This document shows positions 29,207 to 41,328 of a DNA stretch of 64,000 nucleotides, one piece after another (positions within the stretch are counted from its first letter, which is position 1; each line of letters opens with the position of its first letter). Source of the DNA: Vibrio variabilis (GTDB lineage: Bacteria > Pseudomonadota > Gammaproteobacteria > Enterobacterales > Vibrionaceae). Where the stretch lies: contig NZ_JYJK01000087.1 of the NCBI RefSeq assembly GCF_003263785.1, forward strand, positions 62,001 through 126,000, given 5' to 3'. Made by a program: the position numbers and the translations under genes. The notes under the pieces are model-generated. The model was not told the DNA's origin. It did no database searches and saw only the letters and a list, made by a program, of their open reading frames with translations.

Positions 29207-30486
29207 ATGAATCAACTAAAGAAGTATGGCGCTATTGGTGGTGCAGTGGCGTTGGTCTTGTGCTGGCCTCTAGCCGTCGGTCATATAGGGCAAAAAGTTG
29301 TCGAAGACAGCATCGCTCAACTTAACAACGAAGGCGTGAGCGCAGAGATTGTCTCATACGATCGCAGCTATTTGTCATCAATAGTAGAAACGCGCTATCA
29401 GGTACAAGATCCTGTGTTAAAAGAGCAACTAGAAGTGGATGGGCTGCCAACAGAAGTTGTTGTAAAAAGCGACATTAGCCATGGTTTGTTTAGCCTTTCT
29501 GCAAACTCAGTATTGGCAAATTTCCCTGATTTTCCGCTACAAATGAAGACAGTGACTCAGCTCAATGGCAATACTGAATTTGAGATGACATTGGACAGCT
29601 GGAGTTATCAAGGTAACGATCAGCAAACGGTAAGCATGTCGATTTCTCCGTCTGTGATTACGGGCACCGCTACCGTCCTTGGCAAAATGACCTTCCAAGC
29701 GAATATCCCTTCGATTCAACTTGATTTTGAGAATGGCGAACAACTGCGTATTACTGACGTTGTCGGTAATGGCGTGGGTATTAAAGAGAATGGTTTTTGG
29801 CTTGGTGAGCAAAGTGCATCGATGAAGCACTTTACTATTTTGGATCAGAATCACCAGAGTTTATTCGACATTGACTCTATGGGCTACACCTTCAAATCGT
29901 CTCTAAACACAGAAACCGATCGTATCGATACGCAGCATATTTTTGATATGACTCAGCTAACGTACCCTGAAGGTGGTGAGCTAAGTGATCTGAACGTCGA
30001 CTTTTCGCTAAATTCATTAGATAGAGCGTCGTTTGAAGGCTTGGTGGATGTGTATCAATCTAACCCGTCAATGGCACAAGCTGATATCAATGTTTTAGCG
30101 CCCTTGATCGAGACACTGTTTGCTCGCGGCTTTCAAGTGTCGATGAACGACATGCACTTTAAAATTGCACAAGAAGAGTTCAAATCCAAATGCTGCTCGA
30201 GGTGCCAGAAGGAACAAACAACGTTTCGCGTGACCCAAGTGTGGTTCTGCCCGCTATCCAAGGCAATATGAATGCCTACATGTCACAAGGTATGATCAAT
30301 GCGCACCCGATGTTGGCGCAAGGCATTGATGAGTTGATCGTTATGGACATGGTTCAGGACAAAGACGAGGGCTACGAGCTGACGGCCGATATAGAAGCCG
30401 GACAGCTGGTGTTCGCTAATGGTCAGCGCATTCCGTTGATTGCCATGTTCCTCCCGTTGCTCATGGGGCAGCCGATGGCTCAATAA
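29207..30486 (+). CDS. DUF945 (YdgA-like) exported protein, one frameshift as read
   Basis: About 426 residues after repair. An N-terminal uncleaved or cleaved signal (YGAIGGAVALVLCWPLAVG) targets it to the inner membrane or periplasm; the rest is the DUF945 pattern with many short beta strands. The frame breaks at AAA 30188-30190: one more A gives EFKSKMLLEVPEGTNNV, while as read it runs into a Cys-rich nonsense tail. E. coli YdgA is the best-known relative, and its role is unclear. No good ribosome binding site is visible. Confidence 0.78.
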
Positions 30487-30519
30487 GCACGACTTGAGTG
30501 ATTTTTCACCCGTCAATGT

Positions 30520-30543
30520 AAAAGAGGCCTTGTGCCTCTTTTC
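30520..30543 (+). terminator. Intrinsic terminator after the DUF945 gene
   Basis: AAAAGAGGC, 5-base loop, GCCTCTTTT, starting 33 bases past the stop. Confidence 0.85.
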
Positions 30544-30616
30544 TTGCTTTTTATCTCTCTGAAAACGTGATATTACTTGTGGCTCGATTAAGTATTTTGT
30601 TAGGAGTAATGGGGTC

Positions 30617-31711
30617 ATGGAGCCGATGTCAGAGAACGTATTCAACTTCAGTGCAGGACCAGCTGGGTTGCCGCGAGATGTATTAAAAAAAGCGCAATCT
30701 GAGCTGCTTGATTGGAACGATTTGGGTACGTCGGTTATGGAGATCAGTCACCGAAGCAAGCCGTTTATTCAGGTTGCAGAAGAGGCGGAACAAGATTTAA
30801 GAGATCTACTCAATATTCCTTCAAATTACAAAGTGCTGTTCTGTCAGGGTGGCGCTCGAGCTCAATTTTCGGCGGTACCACTTAATCTGCTCGGCAGTAA
30901 GCAAAAGGCGACCTACATCGACGCAGGTTACTGGGCACAAAGTGCGGTAGAAGAAGCGCAAAAATACTGCACACCTATCGTTCATCAGGCGAAAACTGAG
31001 ATTGACGGTAAAATCGCAGTGCAGCCAGTGAGTGAATGGGTGATTGACCCAGATTCCGCTTACGTTCATTTTTGTCCAAATGAGACCATCGACGGCATCG
31101 AAATTAATGAATTGCCGCAAACCGATTTACCTATCGTTGCGGATATGTCGTCGACCATTCTGTCGCGCGAAATCGATGTTAGTCAGTATGGTGTCATTTA
31201 TGCGGGTGCTCAAAAGAACATTGGTCCTGCGGGTATTTGTATTGCCATTGTGCGCGATGATTTGCTTGAGCTGGCAAGCGACGTACTACCGACGTTCCTA
31301 AACTACAAAGTGCTCGCTGAAAAAGAGTCGATGTACAACACGCCTCCAACGTTTGCATGGTACTTATCTGGCTTGGTCTTTAAGTGGTTGAAAGAGCTGG
31401 GTGGTGTTCAAGCTATCGAGCGCATCAACCGTGAGAAAGCGGCCATTCTTTACGATTACATCGATGCGTCGCCGTTTTACAAGAACCAAGTACACAGCGA
31501 CAACCGTTCACTAATGAACGTACCATTCCAATTGGCGAAACCCGAGTTAGACGAAAAGTTCCTAGAGTTGGCGGATGAACGTGGTCTGCGTGCCTTAAAA
31601 GGGCACCGTGCAGTCGGTGGTATGCGCGCATCTATTTACAACGCGATGCCGTTAGAGGGTGTGCAAGCACTCGTCGACTTTATGAAAGAGTTCGAACAGC
31701 AATACGCATAA
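30617..31711 (+). CDS. serC: Phosphoserine aminotransferase
   Basis: A PLP enzyme that makes phosphoserine (serine synthesis) and 4-phosphohydroxythreonine (pyridoxal phosphate synthesis). 364 residues; strong likeness to E. coli SerC from [11 protein letters not shown] to [14 protein letters not shown]. The PLP lysine is in [17 protein letters not shown] lies 10 bases before the ATG at 30617; a second in-frame ATG at 30626 is less well spaced. It has its own terminator. Confidence 0.95.
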   Translation: MEPMSENVFNFSAGPAGLPRDVLKKAQSELLDWNDLGTSVMEISHRSKPFIQVAEEAEQDLRDLLNIPSNYKVLFCQGGARAQFSAVPLNLLGSKQKATYIDAGYWAQSAVEEAQKYCTPIVHQAKTEIDGKIAVQPVSEWVIDPDSAYVHFCPNETIDGIEINELPQTDLPIVADMSSTILSREIDVSQYGVIYAGAQKNIGPAGICIAIVRDDLLELASDVLPTFLNYKVLAEKESMYNTPPTFAWYLSGLVFKWLKELGGVQAIERINREKAAILYDYIDASPFYKNQVHSDNRSLMNVPFQLAKPELDEKFLELADERGLRALKGHRAVGGMRASIYNAMPLEGVQALVDFMKEFEQQYA

Positions 31712-31740
31712 TTGCTCGACATTACCTCACTTGTGAATCA

Positions 31741-31767
31741 AAAGCCGCGTTCCTTGCGCGGCTTTTT
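31741..31767 (+). terminator. Intrinsic terminator of serC
   Basis: AAAGCCGCG (31741-31749), 7-base loop, CGCGGCTTT (31757-31765), T-run. Confidence 0.88.
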
Positions 31768-31881
31768 CGATCTCTTTCAACAATCTTCTTCTATCTTTAC
31801 CATAAAATATCCGATAACCCCTTGGTCATAGAACATGCGACTATTCATACTCTTAGTACACATTCACAGTGATAACACATT

Positions 31882-33177
31882 ATGGATATATTGATTCTTT
31901 TCGGCTTAATAGCACTCAACGGTTTGTTTGCGATGTCGGAAATCGCACTGGTGGCGGCAAAAGGCAGTCGACTGCGAATGCTAGCTGATCATCATGGTGC
32001 GGCGCAGGTAGCGCTCAAGCTAAAAGATGATCCGACCATTTTTCTCTCTACGATACAAATTGGTATTACTGCTATTGGCATTCTCAGCGGTATTTGGGGT
32101 GAAGCGGTGCTCTCTGCTCCTATCATGCATTGGCTGGTCAGTATCGGAATGGAGCAGGAGCTTGCGAGTTTGTTGGCGACCACGGGCGTCGTATTGGTCA
32201 TCACCTATTTTGCGATTGTCGTTGGTGAGCTGGTGCCAAAACGAATAGCGCAAAATAACGCAGAGCGTATTGCGCTGGTTGTTGCGTACCCAATCCATTG
32301 GCTGTCCATCGCGACCAAACCATTTGTGTTGCTGTTAACGCTGTCGACTAATTTGATGTTGAAGCTGTTGGGTCAGAAGGATAATAATAGTGACAATGTC
32401 ACAGAAGAGGACATTGTGGCCTTGGTCAAAGAAGGTTCAGAGAGCGGAGTGATTGAACATCAAGAACAGGAGATGATCGCTAACTTGCTACAATTGAATG
32501 ACCGCTTTGTAACCTCATTGATGACGCCGCGATGCGACATTCATTATCTAGACATCGACCAACCACTCGCTGAAATTCTCAAAGACTTGCGCCAAACGAA
32601 ACATTCTGTTTGGCCAGTGTGTCGGGGTGGTTTAGACAACCTGATCGGTACCATCTCTTCCAAAGTACTACTCGATGAGTACAGTGATCTGTCGATTGGG
32701 CGTTTGGTCAAATTGCTGCGTAAGCCAAGGTTTGTGCCTGAATCGATGAAAGGACTGTCGCTGCTCAGTTATATGCAGCAGACGAGCAGTGAGATGACCT
32801 TCCTAGTGGACGAATATGGAGACATTCAGGGGCTTGTCACGCACCACGATTTGCTCACTTCGATTGCTGGTGAATTGGCGATGACGACTCAGCATATTTG
32901 GGCGCGAAAATGCAAAGATGGCAGTTGGCAACTCGACGGCCTCATCCCAATTGCTGTGTTCAAAAGTAAGCTGAACATTAGTGAGCTCGAAGGTGAGGGC
33001 AGCGAAGGTTTCCAGACGCTCAATGGTTTTCTCACTTGGCTTTCAGGTCGTCTTCCAGAGGAAGGTGAAGCAATTTATTATCAACGATTCGTGTTTGAAG
33101 TGATGTCGGTTAAAAACAACCGAATCACTCAAGTTAAGGTGCATGAAGTCGTGCTTGAACAAGAAGAGGAGCATTAG
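31882..33177 (+). CDS. CNNM/CorC-type (hemolysin-family) membrane protein
   Basis: 431 residues. An N-terminal DUF21/CNNM membrane domain (about 1-180, four hydrophobic segments, VVGELVPKRIAQNNAERIA), then a CBS-domain pair (about 200-330, LMTPRCDIHYLD) and a C-terminal CorC/HlyC domain (about 345-425). The family is linked to Mg2+ or other divalent-cation efflux; 'hemolysin' is a historic name without support here. It is monocistronic between two terminators. Confidence 0.85.
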   Translation: MDILILFGLIALNGLFAMSEIALVAAKGSRLRMLADHHGAAQVALKLKDDPTIFLSTIQIGITAIGILSGIWGEAVLSAPIMHWLVSIGMEQELASLLATTGVVLVITYFAIVVGELVPKRIAQNNAERIALVVAYPIHWLSIATKPFVLLLTLSTNLMLKLLGQKDNNSDNVTEEDIVALVKEGSESGVIEHQEQEMIANLLQLNDRFVTSLMTPRCDIHYLDIDQPLAEILKDLRQTKHSVWPVCRGGLDNLIGTISSKVLLDEYSDLSIGRLVKLLRKPRFVPESMKGLSLLSYMQQTSSEMTFLVDEYGDIQGLVTHHDLLTSIAGELAMTTQHIWARKCKDGSWQLDGLIPIAVFKSKLNISELEGEGSEGFQTLNGFLTWLSGRLPEEGEAIYYQRFVFEVMSVKNNRITQVKVHEVVLEQEEEH

Positions 33178-33198
33178 GCTCTGACGGATAGATAAAAT

Positions 33199-33233
33199 AA
33201 AGCCCTGGACAGTGAGTTGTGCAGGGCTTTTTT
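33199..33233. terminator. Terminator between the CNNM gene and cydC
   Basis: AAAGCCCTG (33199-33207) and CAGGGCTTT (33222-33230) around a 14-base loop, then Ts. It lies between convergent genes. Confidence 0.85.
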
Positions 33234-33260
33234 AATCATTTAGTGAGCGGACTTAAAGCT

Positions 33261-34982
33261 CTATAACGTCTGATGCAGCTCGAAATATCGACCTTTACGA
33301 CTGAGCAGCTCATCATGATGACCAAGCTCAAGGACTTCACCATCTTCAAGTAAACAAACTTGGTCGAATGACTCTAGGCTCACTAATCGGTGAGTGATAA
33401 ATACCACGGTTTTGCCGATAAACTGAGTCTCAAACAGTGCCATGATCTGTTGCTCGGTCTTTTTATCAAGACCTTCCGTGGGCTCATCCAGCAATAGGAT
33501 AGGGGCATCATGCAGTAGGGCTCGTGCAATACCAATGCGTCGCTTTTCACCACCCGATAGCTGACGACCACCTTCACCCAGCCAAGCGTCTAAGCCTGTT
33601 TCTTCGGTTAGGTGTCCGAGATCGACATTGACGAGCGCCGCTGTTAACTCTTCGTCAGTGGCATTTGGTTTTGCCATTGATAGATTGTCACGTAGCGTGC
33701 CATTAAGGATGTCTACTTTTTGACTGACAACGCTGGTGGATTGACGAAGCTGTGCTTCACTCCAAGATTGAATATTCTCACCCGCGAGTTCAATCGACCC
33801 TTTTTGTACATCCCAGTATCGCGTGATGAGCTGAAGTAGGGTTGATTTACCTGATCCTGTTTGTCCAACCACAGCGAGTCTATGACCCGCAGGAACGTTC
33901 AGGTCAATATCGCGCAGTGCCATCTGGCTTGCGTCAGGATAGCTAAAGCTTGCTTGGTTCAGTTTAATTGAGTAGGCATCGCTGTGTGTGGTGTCTTCCT
34001 GTGGGAAGCTCACATCCGGCTTAGCTAGGATGACTTCGTTCAAACGCTTCGCCGAGGTTAAGGTTTGACCTAGGTATTGGAATGCACCCGCAATTGGCAT
34101 CAGCAGTTCAAAACTTGCCATAGTTGCGAACGCCATCAAAGCAATCAGAGGATCCGGTTGATTACCACCGACACCGTCCGCCGCAAGCCACAACATGAGA
34201 ATGAGCAGCCAGCCGTTCGCTAAGATGAGTAGACCTTGTGCAAGTCCAGAGATTTTAGCGTGAACAAACTGGTTCTTAATAAGCTCATCTTGCGCGCTAA
34301 GGATAGCGTTGCGGTAACGGGATTCAGCGCCAAATAGGGTGAGTTCACTGTATCCTTGCAGCCAATCAAGCGTTTTAATACGCAGTTCGGCTTTGTTGAG
34401 TGTTAGGGCTTCACCGTTTTTCTTACCGAGTCGGTAGAATACCGTTGGCCAGATAAGCAGCAGTAGCATCAAAACAGCGCCCAGCGTCAAGCCAAGAGCA
34501 GCGTCAAACCAGCAAAGGACTGCGGTTAAACACAAGATGCCAAATGCGCCAACCACCATTGGGCTAACCAGTCGTAAATAAACATGATCCATGGCATCCA
34601 CGTCGGCAACCAAACGGTTGAGCATGTCCGCATCGCGAATATTGACCGCTTTGCCAGGGATCAGCGGTGCCAGTTTCTTAAAGAAAAAGATGCGTAGATC
34701 GGTAAGCAGCTTAAAGGTGGCGTTGTGACTCACCACTCGCTCGCCCCAGCGACCAGCCGTTCTTGCCATTGCTGCGCCACGAACGCCTGCACCAGGCAAC
34801 ATATAGTTGAAGGTTTCTCTTGCTATGGTTAGGCCAGCAACGGCAGATGCTGAAATAAACCAACCGGAGAGTGTTAACAAACCAATGGAGGCAAACAAGG
34901 TACAAAACGCCAACACCATGCCAAGCGATAGGCCAAACCAGTGCTTTTTATATAACTTCAAATAAGGGAGTAGGTCACGCAT
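33261..34982 (-). CDS. cydC: Heterodimeric ABC exporter subunit CydC
   Basis: The half of CydDC that, with CydD, is needed for cytochrome bd assembly; it exports glutathione/cysteine to, or handles haem thiols for, the periplasm. 573 residues: six helices, then an ATPase with Walker A VVGQTGSGKSTLLQ, signature RQLSGGEKRRIGIARAL and Walker B ILLLDEPTEGLD. N-terminus MRDLLPYLKLYKKHW is typical. It overlaps the true end of cydD by 8 bases once that frame is repaired. Confidence 0.93.
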   Translation of the reverse strand: MRDLLPYLKLYKKHWFGLSLGMVLAFCTLFASIGLLTLSGWFISASAVAGLTIARETFNYMLPGAGVRGAAMARTAGRWGERVVSHNATFKLLTDLRIFFFKKLAPLIPGKAVNIRDADMLNRLVADVDAMDHVYLRLVSPMVVGAFGILCLTAVLCWFDAALGLTLGAVLMLLLLIWPTVFYRLGKKNGEALTLNKAELRIKTLDWLQGYSELTLFGAESRYRNAILSAQDELIKNQFVHAKISGLAQGLLILANGWLLILMLWLAADGVGGNQPDPLIALMAFATMASFELLMPIAGAFQYLGQTLTSAKRLNEVILAKPDVSFPQEDTTHSDAYSIKLNQASFSYPDASQMALRDIDLNVPAGHRLAVVGQTGSGKSTLLQLITRYWDVQKGSIELAGENIQSWSEAQLRQSTSVVSQKVDILNGTLRDNLSMAKPNATDEELTAALVNVDLGHLTEETGLDAWLGEGGRQLSGGEKRRIGIARALLHDAPILLLDEPTEGLDKKTEQQIMALFETQFIGKTVVFITHRLVSLESFDQVCLLEDGEVLELGHHDELLSRKGRYFELHQTL

Positions 34983-36761
34983 CTAAATTCCCCTTGTTTT
35001 GGGCATTGGCGGAGTGGTGTGCAGACAACATGGTTTGGAACAGCCGGGCTGTTTGGCTAGCGCATCATAGTTGCCTTGCTGCTCAATGTGTCCTTGATTC
35101 ATCACTAAAATGGTATCGACATCTTTAAGTTGAGAAAGCTGATGGGTGACCATTAGCGTTGTTTTACCGGCCGTGGAAGCATGAAGCCCCTGAGTGACTA
35201 AACGTTCACTTTTTGCATCCAGGCTAGCGGTGGGTTCATCAAGCAACCAGAATCGGCCATTTTGAACCATAGCGCGTGCCAGCGCGAGTCGCTGCGCCTG
35301 ACCTACTGATAAGCCACCTGAGCGATCTGTGACCTGATAGTTCAGACCATGCTTTTCGACAAATTCTGCAGAGAACGAGGCCAGAAGCGCATCATTCACT
35401 TGAGTATCGCTAACGTTTGGATTGCCCAAAGTCACGTTATCAAGGATAGAGCCATGCACAAGCATAGGGTTTTGACCGACCCAGCTTACGGCATCGCGCC
35501 ATGTTGATTGGTCTACCTCTTTAAGCTCCTTATCATTAACCTTTAGCGACCCTTGGTAAGGCAAAAAGCCTAGGATCGCATTGATAAGGCTCGTTTTACC
35601 TGCGCCGCTTGGGCCAACCAATGCGGTAGCCTGATTCGCATCGAGGGTAAATGAAATAGGTCCCACCAATTTAGTGCCATCTGGACTAAAGACTTCTAGG
35701 TTTTCAGCTTGAATGGTCACCGCTTGATTCGCATCGAGCTTAGAGTTGCCATTTGGCAGTGCAGGAACGTCAAGCTCTAGAAACTCGACGATGCTCTCTG
35801 CCGCACCCACTGCTTGCGCTTTAGCGTGGTAGAAAGTACCTAGATCGCGCAGCGGTTGATAAAACTCAGGCGCGAGGATCAAGATAAAGAGACCCGCGAA
35901 CAGTGTTACGCCTAAACCATAATGGCCAAAGTTCAGTTCACCAATATAGCTAAAGCCAAAATACACGGCGGTAATAGCGATAGAGATTGAGGTGAAAAAC
36001 TCAAGAACAGCGGAAGAGAGGAAGGCGAGGCGTAGCACATCCATGGTGCGTTTACGGAAAACTTCTGACGCGCCATGCAGTACTTCGGTTTCAGCGCTAG
36101 TGCGGTTGAATAGACGGATTGTCGTCATCGACTGCAAGCGGTCATAAAAGTGACCTGATAAGCGTTGCAGGGCTTTGAAGTTCTTGCGGTTGGCATCCGC
36201 CGCTTTCATTCCCACTAGCGCCATAAACATCGGGACTAAAGGCGCTGTTACCAAGAAAATAAGTCCCGCTGCCCAGTTGATTGGGAAGACAACGATCAAG
36301 ATGATGAAGGGTACAGCCACCGCGAGAGACATCTGTGGAAGGTACTTAGAGAAGAAATCTTGCATCTCTTCTACTTGCTCAAGAACCAGTGTTGCCCAGG
36401 TTCCTGCGGGTTTACCTTTAATGTAGCTAGGGCCAAGCTGTCTTAGTTTGTCGAGTATGAGTTGACGAATATAAATCCGGACTTGTTCACCACATTTGAA
36501 TCCAGCAATTTCTCTACCCCAAGCACAAGCGGCGCGGCCAGCAACGGCGACCATTAGGCCGGCAAAATGTGGGATCAGTTCGTGCTTGTCGACGTGATCG
36601 ATAATAAGTTGATGAAGAATAGTGGCGATGAGCGCAGCTTGCGCCAGAAGGAACAGACTTGAAAGAACGCCGAGCCCTATTGCAATCATAAGCCAGCGCT
36701 TGGCAAGCTTGCTTTGCTGTTTGAGCCACTTATTCAAGCTCCGTTGTTTTTTCTTATCCAT
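34975..36761 (-). CDS. cydD: Heterodimeric ABC exporter subunit CydD, C-terminal frameshift as read
   Basis: The partner of CydC. Six helices, then an ATPase with Walker A LVGPSGAGKTSLIN, signature GLSVGQAQRLALARA and Walker B WLLDEPTASLD. As read the protein ends with an abnormal Cys/Pro-rich tail (GCSKPCCLHTTPPMPK) at 34983. One more base at 35043/35044 gives the normal ending PGLFQTMLSAHHSANAQ and a stop at 34975-34977 inside cydC, the usual coupled arrangement. About 595 residues after repair. Confidence 0.92.
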
Positions 36762-36814
36762 GTGGAAGGCTTAATGAGTATTATTATTAGTAGAACCAGC
36801 GATTATACAAAAAG

Positions 36815-36841
36815 AAACCCAGAGGGAGTACCTTTGGGTTT
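36815..36841 (-). terminator. Intrinsic terminator of trxB
   Basis: AAACCCA and TGGGTTT arms around a 13-base loop that can pair further (AGG/CCT). On the minus strand it is followed by CTTTTTG. It lies about 40 bases past trxB. Confidence 0.72.
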
Positions 36842-36883
36842 TCAATTTTCAATATTGTGCTGCTGATATATGTATTAAGTTGT

Positions 36884-38362
<1,479 letters not shown>

Positions 38363-39019
38363 ATGCTACACACCAGTGAAAGTACCTTACATCTTACTAG
38401 CCTCAGTGGCAGTGCTATTGAGCAGCTTGCGCCAACATTTTCAACTCTACCTAATACTCAGCATGCGGACGGTCAATACCGTTTGCGCCGCTATTCCGTT
38501 ATTCAATACCTTGATGGCAAGATTGTCGATACGGGATCGAGTAGCTTTGTACAGTCAGAGCACTACAATCACTTTCAAGGCGATGTAGTGAGGCAGTTTG
38601 AACCTGTGCTTGAATCGACGCTACAAAGTGATGCGATGGGCGAACTGGTGTCTCTGTTTGTGGCGACGAATGGCTTGCCTAATGGACAAGAGATTGAGAT
38701 TCACCAGATCCGTATTGCGGCGGTCTATGATGAAACCGAAGTCGCACCCGAAGGTGTGCACCAAGACGGGTTTGATCATATTGCTCTTGTCGGGGTAGGT
38801 CGTCAGAACATCAGTGGTGGTGAAATCATGCTTTATAACAACCATGATGAAGCGCCGTTTTTCAAGAAAGTACTCGTTGATGGTGAAGTGGCTATTCTAG
38901 ACGATGCTCGTTTGTGGCATAACGCCAAACCTATTCGCTGTGTCGATGAGCAGAGCGAAGGTTACATGGATGTATTTGTATTGACTGCAAAGGGAGCAAA
39001 TCATGCACTTCACTCCTGA
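38363..39019 (+). CDS. 2-oxoglutarate/Fe(II) dioxygenase family protein (amino-acid-hydroxylase type)
   Basis: 218 residues, cytoplasmic. It carries the iron triad of cupin dioxygenases: H133 and D135 in GVHQDGFDH and H186 in LWHNAKPI, with R192 placed to hold 2-oxoglutarate. It resembles the Pfam 2OG-Fe_Oxy_2 family that contains the bacterial L-isoleucine 4-hydroxylase, so a free amino acid is a fair guess for the substrate, but this is inference. AAGGAG is 6 bases before the ATG at 38363 and only 3 before the ATG at 38360. The next gene starts inside its last 17 bases. Confidence 0.78.
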   Translation: MLHTSESTLHLTSLSGSAIEQLAPTFSTLPNTQHADGQYRLRRYSVIQYLDGKIVDTGSSSFVQSEHYNHFQGDVVRQFEPVLESTLQSDAMGELVSLFVATNGLPNGQEIEIHQIRIAAVYDETEVAPEGVHQDGFDHIALVGVGRQNISGGEIMLYNNHDEAPFFKKVLVDGEVAILDDARLWHNAKPIRCVDEQSEGYMDVFVLTAKGANHALHS

Positions 39020-40226
39020 TGAAGCGCGCCGTCAATTCACGGCTCTAAGTCAAACACACAATGATAAGCCAGTGGTCTTTTTGGATGGCCCAGGCGGCTC
39101 GCAAGTCCCTCAAAGTGTGTTGAGTGCGATGAATGAGTATCTTGGTGCTTACAACTCTAATCTTGGTGGACACTATTTTTCTAGCCGTCGCACAGTGGAG
39201 TTAGTGGGGCTCGCTAGAGCTTTCGGTCGTGATCTTTTAAATGCGCCAAGCGCTGACAACATAGTGTTTGGTGCCAATATGACATCGCTGACCTTTCAGC
39301 TGAGCCGTGCAATTTCCAGAGATTGGCAGCAGGGTGATGAAGTGATTGTAACGGCGCTGGATCATTATTCTAATGTGTCTAGCTGGGAACAAGCGGCTGA
39401 AGATCGAGGTGCCGTTGTTAAGCAAGTAAAGGTAAATACTCAGGACTGCTCGGTCGATTTGGAGCACTTTGAATCTTTGTTATCAAATAAAACCAAACTG
39501 GTAGCCGTAACGTACGCCTCAAACACCACAGGTACAATTACTGATATCAAACGCATTGTTGAATTGGCGAAGCAATACGATGCGGCGGTTTATGTTGATG
39601 CCGTGCATTACGCGCCTCACAGCCTTATTGATGTACAAGCGTTAGGGTGTGACTTTTTGGTCTGCTCAACTTACAAGTTCTTTGGCCCCCATTTGGGCGT
39701 GGCATACATCAGCTCTGATTGGCTGCAGACCCTAAGACCTTACAAAGTTGAACCGGCAACAGATATCGGCCCGGGGCGGTTTGAAACAGGTACGCAGAGT
39801 TTTGAGGCGTTAGCAGGTTTTATCGCTGCGGTAGAGTACTTGGCATCTTGGGGTGAGGGCACATCACTTCGAGCGCAGCTAACGAGTGCGTTTGAAGCGA
39901 TGGGCAAACATGAAGAGCTATTGAGTCGCTACTTTTTGCAACGTCTGTCTCAAGCCGAGGGCTTTACACTCTACGGTAGTCAAGATAGCAGCCATGCAGT
40001 GAGAACCCCAACGTTTGCACTACGTTCAGATAAACACACGCCAGAGCAGCTCGCGAGGGCACTCGGTGAGCAGAACATCTGTGTCTGGAATGGTCACTTT
40101 TATGCCCTAGGTCTTGTTAGACAACTCGATCTAGAGGAGAAAGGGGGCGTGTTGAGAGTTGGCTTTATGCACTACAACACCTTAGAAGAAGTCGACCACT
40201 TCTTTGATGCACTCGAATCTCTTTAA
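39003..40226 (+). CDS. Class V PLP enzyme, cysteine-desulfurase-like (VC1184 subfamily)
   Basis: 407 residues, fold type I PLP enzyme. PLP lysine K225 in CSTYKFFGPHLG; D199 in VYVDAVHYAPH stacks behind the cofactor. It matches the 'cysteine desulfurase family, VC1184' subgroup. I do not see the mobile catalytic-cysteine loop (SGSAC type) of IscS/NifS, so sulfur transfer is doubtful; a lyase, racemase or aminotransferase reaction is as likely. It overlaps the dioxygenase gene by 17 bases, and a terminator follows, giving a two-gene operon. Confidence 0.82.
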   Translation: MHFTPDEARRQFTALSQTHNDKPVVFLDGPGGSQVPQSVLSAMNEYLGAYNSNLGGHYFSSRRTVELVGLARAFGRDLLNAPSADNIVFGANMTSLTFQLSRAISRDWQQGDEVIVTALDHYSNVSSWEQAAEDRGAVVKQVKVNTQDCSVDLEHFESLLSNKTKLVAVTYASNTTGTITDIKRIVELAKQYDAAVYVDAVHYAPHSLIDVQALGCDFLVCSTYKFFGPHLGVAYISSDWLQTLRPYKVEPATDIGPGRFETGTQSFEALAGFIAAVEYLASWGEGTSLRAQLTSAFEAMGKHEELLSRYFLQRLSQAEGFTLYGSQDSSHAVRTPTFALRSDKHTPEQLARALGEQNICVWNGHFYALGLVRQLDLEEKGGVLRVGFMHYNTLEEVDHFFDALESL

Positions 40227-40239
40227 ATGCTCTTAGAAG

Positions 40240-40265
40240 AACAGCCCGTAATATGCGGGCTGTTT
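40240..40265. terminator. Terminator between the PLP enzyme and DUF2797 genes
   Basis: AACAGCCCG (40240-40248), 7-base loop, CGGGCTGTT (40256-40264). It lies between convergent genes. The U-tracts are short. Confidence 0.78.
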
Positions 40266-40281
40266 GATTTGAGGGTGACTT

Positions 40282-41112
40282 TTAGGCGTCGGTGCTCATT
40301 TCTACTTCATAAGAAGTGAATTTACGAATGTTAATCACTCCAGTATCTAGAATGAGATACTGGCCTTTAATGCCCTGAAGAACGCCGCTGACAACCGGCT
40401 CTTTATCAAAGTTATGTGACGTGATTTTCGTTGGATGTTGCTCAACTGGGTAGCTCAATGGCGTGATAGCTTCGTTAAGCACTTCAATAGCGTCATCACC
40501 ATATTGAGCGCGAATTTCGTCAATCTTATCTGCGACCAAGGGCAGTAGTTGCTGAGCACGTTCAACCAACTCAATAGGTTCATCATCTTGTTTTAGTAGC
40601 GTACGCCAGTTGGTCTTGTCTGCGATGTGCTTGGCCAGTTCCACTTCAATCAACCCTGAGATGTGGCGCGTTTTCACTTTTAGAATAGGTAAACCTTGCG
40701 TAGCACCTTGGTCAATCCAGCGCGTTGGAATTTGAGTATGACGCGTGATACCCACTTTTAGGCTAGACGTGTTAGACAAGTAAACAAAGTGGTCGACCAT
40801 GCAGTTTGCTTCACCCCACTCAGGCTCGCGACACGTACCTGCATCGTAGTGGCAGGTTTCTGGTTTCATGATACACATGTCGCAGCTGGCAAGCTTTTTC
40901 ATACATACAAAACAGTGTCCCTGAGAATAACTCTTTTTGGTCTTTTTGCCGCAAGATGAACAAAAGATGTTGCCCGTATGGGTTAGGGTGATGGATTTTC
41001 CCATCAATGGAATCAGTGCGATTTCTTCATCGCCAACCGGAAGGCGGTACTGAACGGTTGAGTCGAGGGAGGCGCGCATTTTAGATAGCGTTCCCGAGGC
41101 TAATAGTGACAT
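40282..41112 (-). CDS. DUF2797 protein with zinc-type cysteine cluster
   Basis: 276 residues. A Cys/His-rich region at about residues 50-110 (IFCSSCGKKTKKS, CFVCMKKLASCDMC, later CHYDAGTC and NCMVDH) should bind one or more metals; the rest is the DUF2797 pattern, including SSLKVGITRHTQIPTRWIDQ. That stretch resembles GIY-YIG-type segments (my reading, unproven). In-frame starts at 41196 and 41124 exist; 41112 gives the form I remember from vibrios (MSLLASG). Function unknown. Confidence 0.72.
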   Translation of the reverse strand: MSLLASGTLSKMRASLDSTVQYRLPVGDEEIALIPLMGKSITLTHTGNIFCSSCGKKTKKSYSQGHCFVCMKKLASCDMCIMKPETCHYDAGTCREPEWGEANCMVDHFVYLSNTSSLKVGITRHTQIPTRWIDQGATQGLPILKVKTRHISGLIEVELAKHIADKTNWRTLLKQDDEPIELVERAQQLLPLVADKIDEIRAQYGDDAIEVLNEAITPLSYPVEQHPTKITSHNFDKEPVVSGVLQGIKGQYLILDTGVINIRKFTSYEVEMSTDA

Positions 41113-41328
41113 GACATTACTCATTATTGTGATTGTAGGACTTATGCTATCAAATCCGTCGATAAATATCCTACGGCATTTATAGAACGGTAACAAAAGT
41201 CAACGCTCTCACACCTACCGGGCGAGGGACGTCATACAATCCAAATTTACCTATTGCTAATGTTCAAGCGCCAAGCTAGTTTTGTTGATGGTATTGTCAA
41301 AGACTTGTGGTGTTGTTGAGTCGTTTTT

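Noticed and set aside
30821..31120. Antisense frames within serC and other highly expressed genes
   Set aside because: They are shadows of the coding strand with no start signals or domain pattern of their own.
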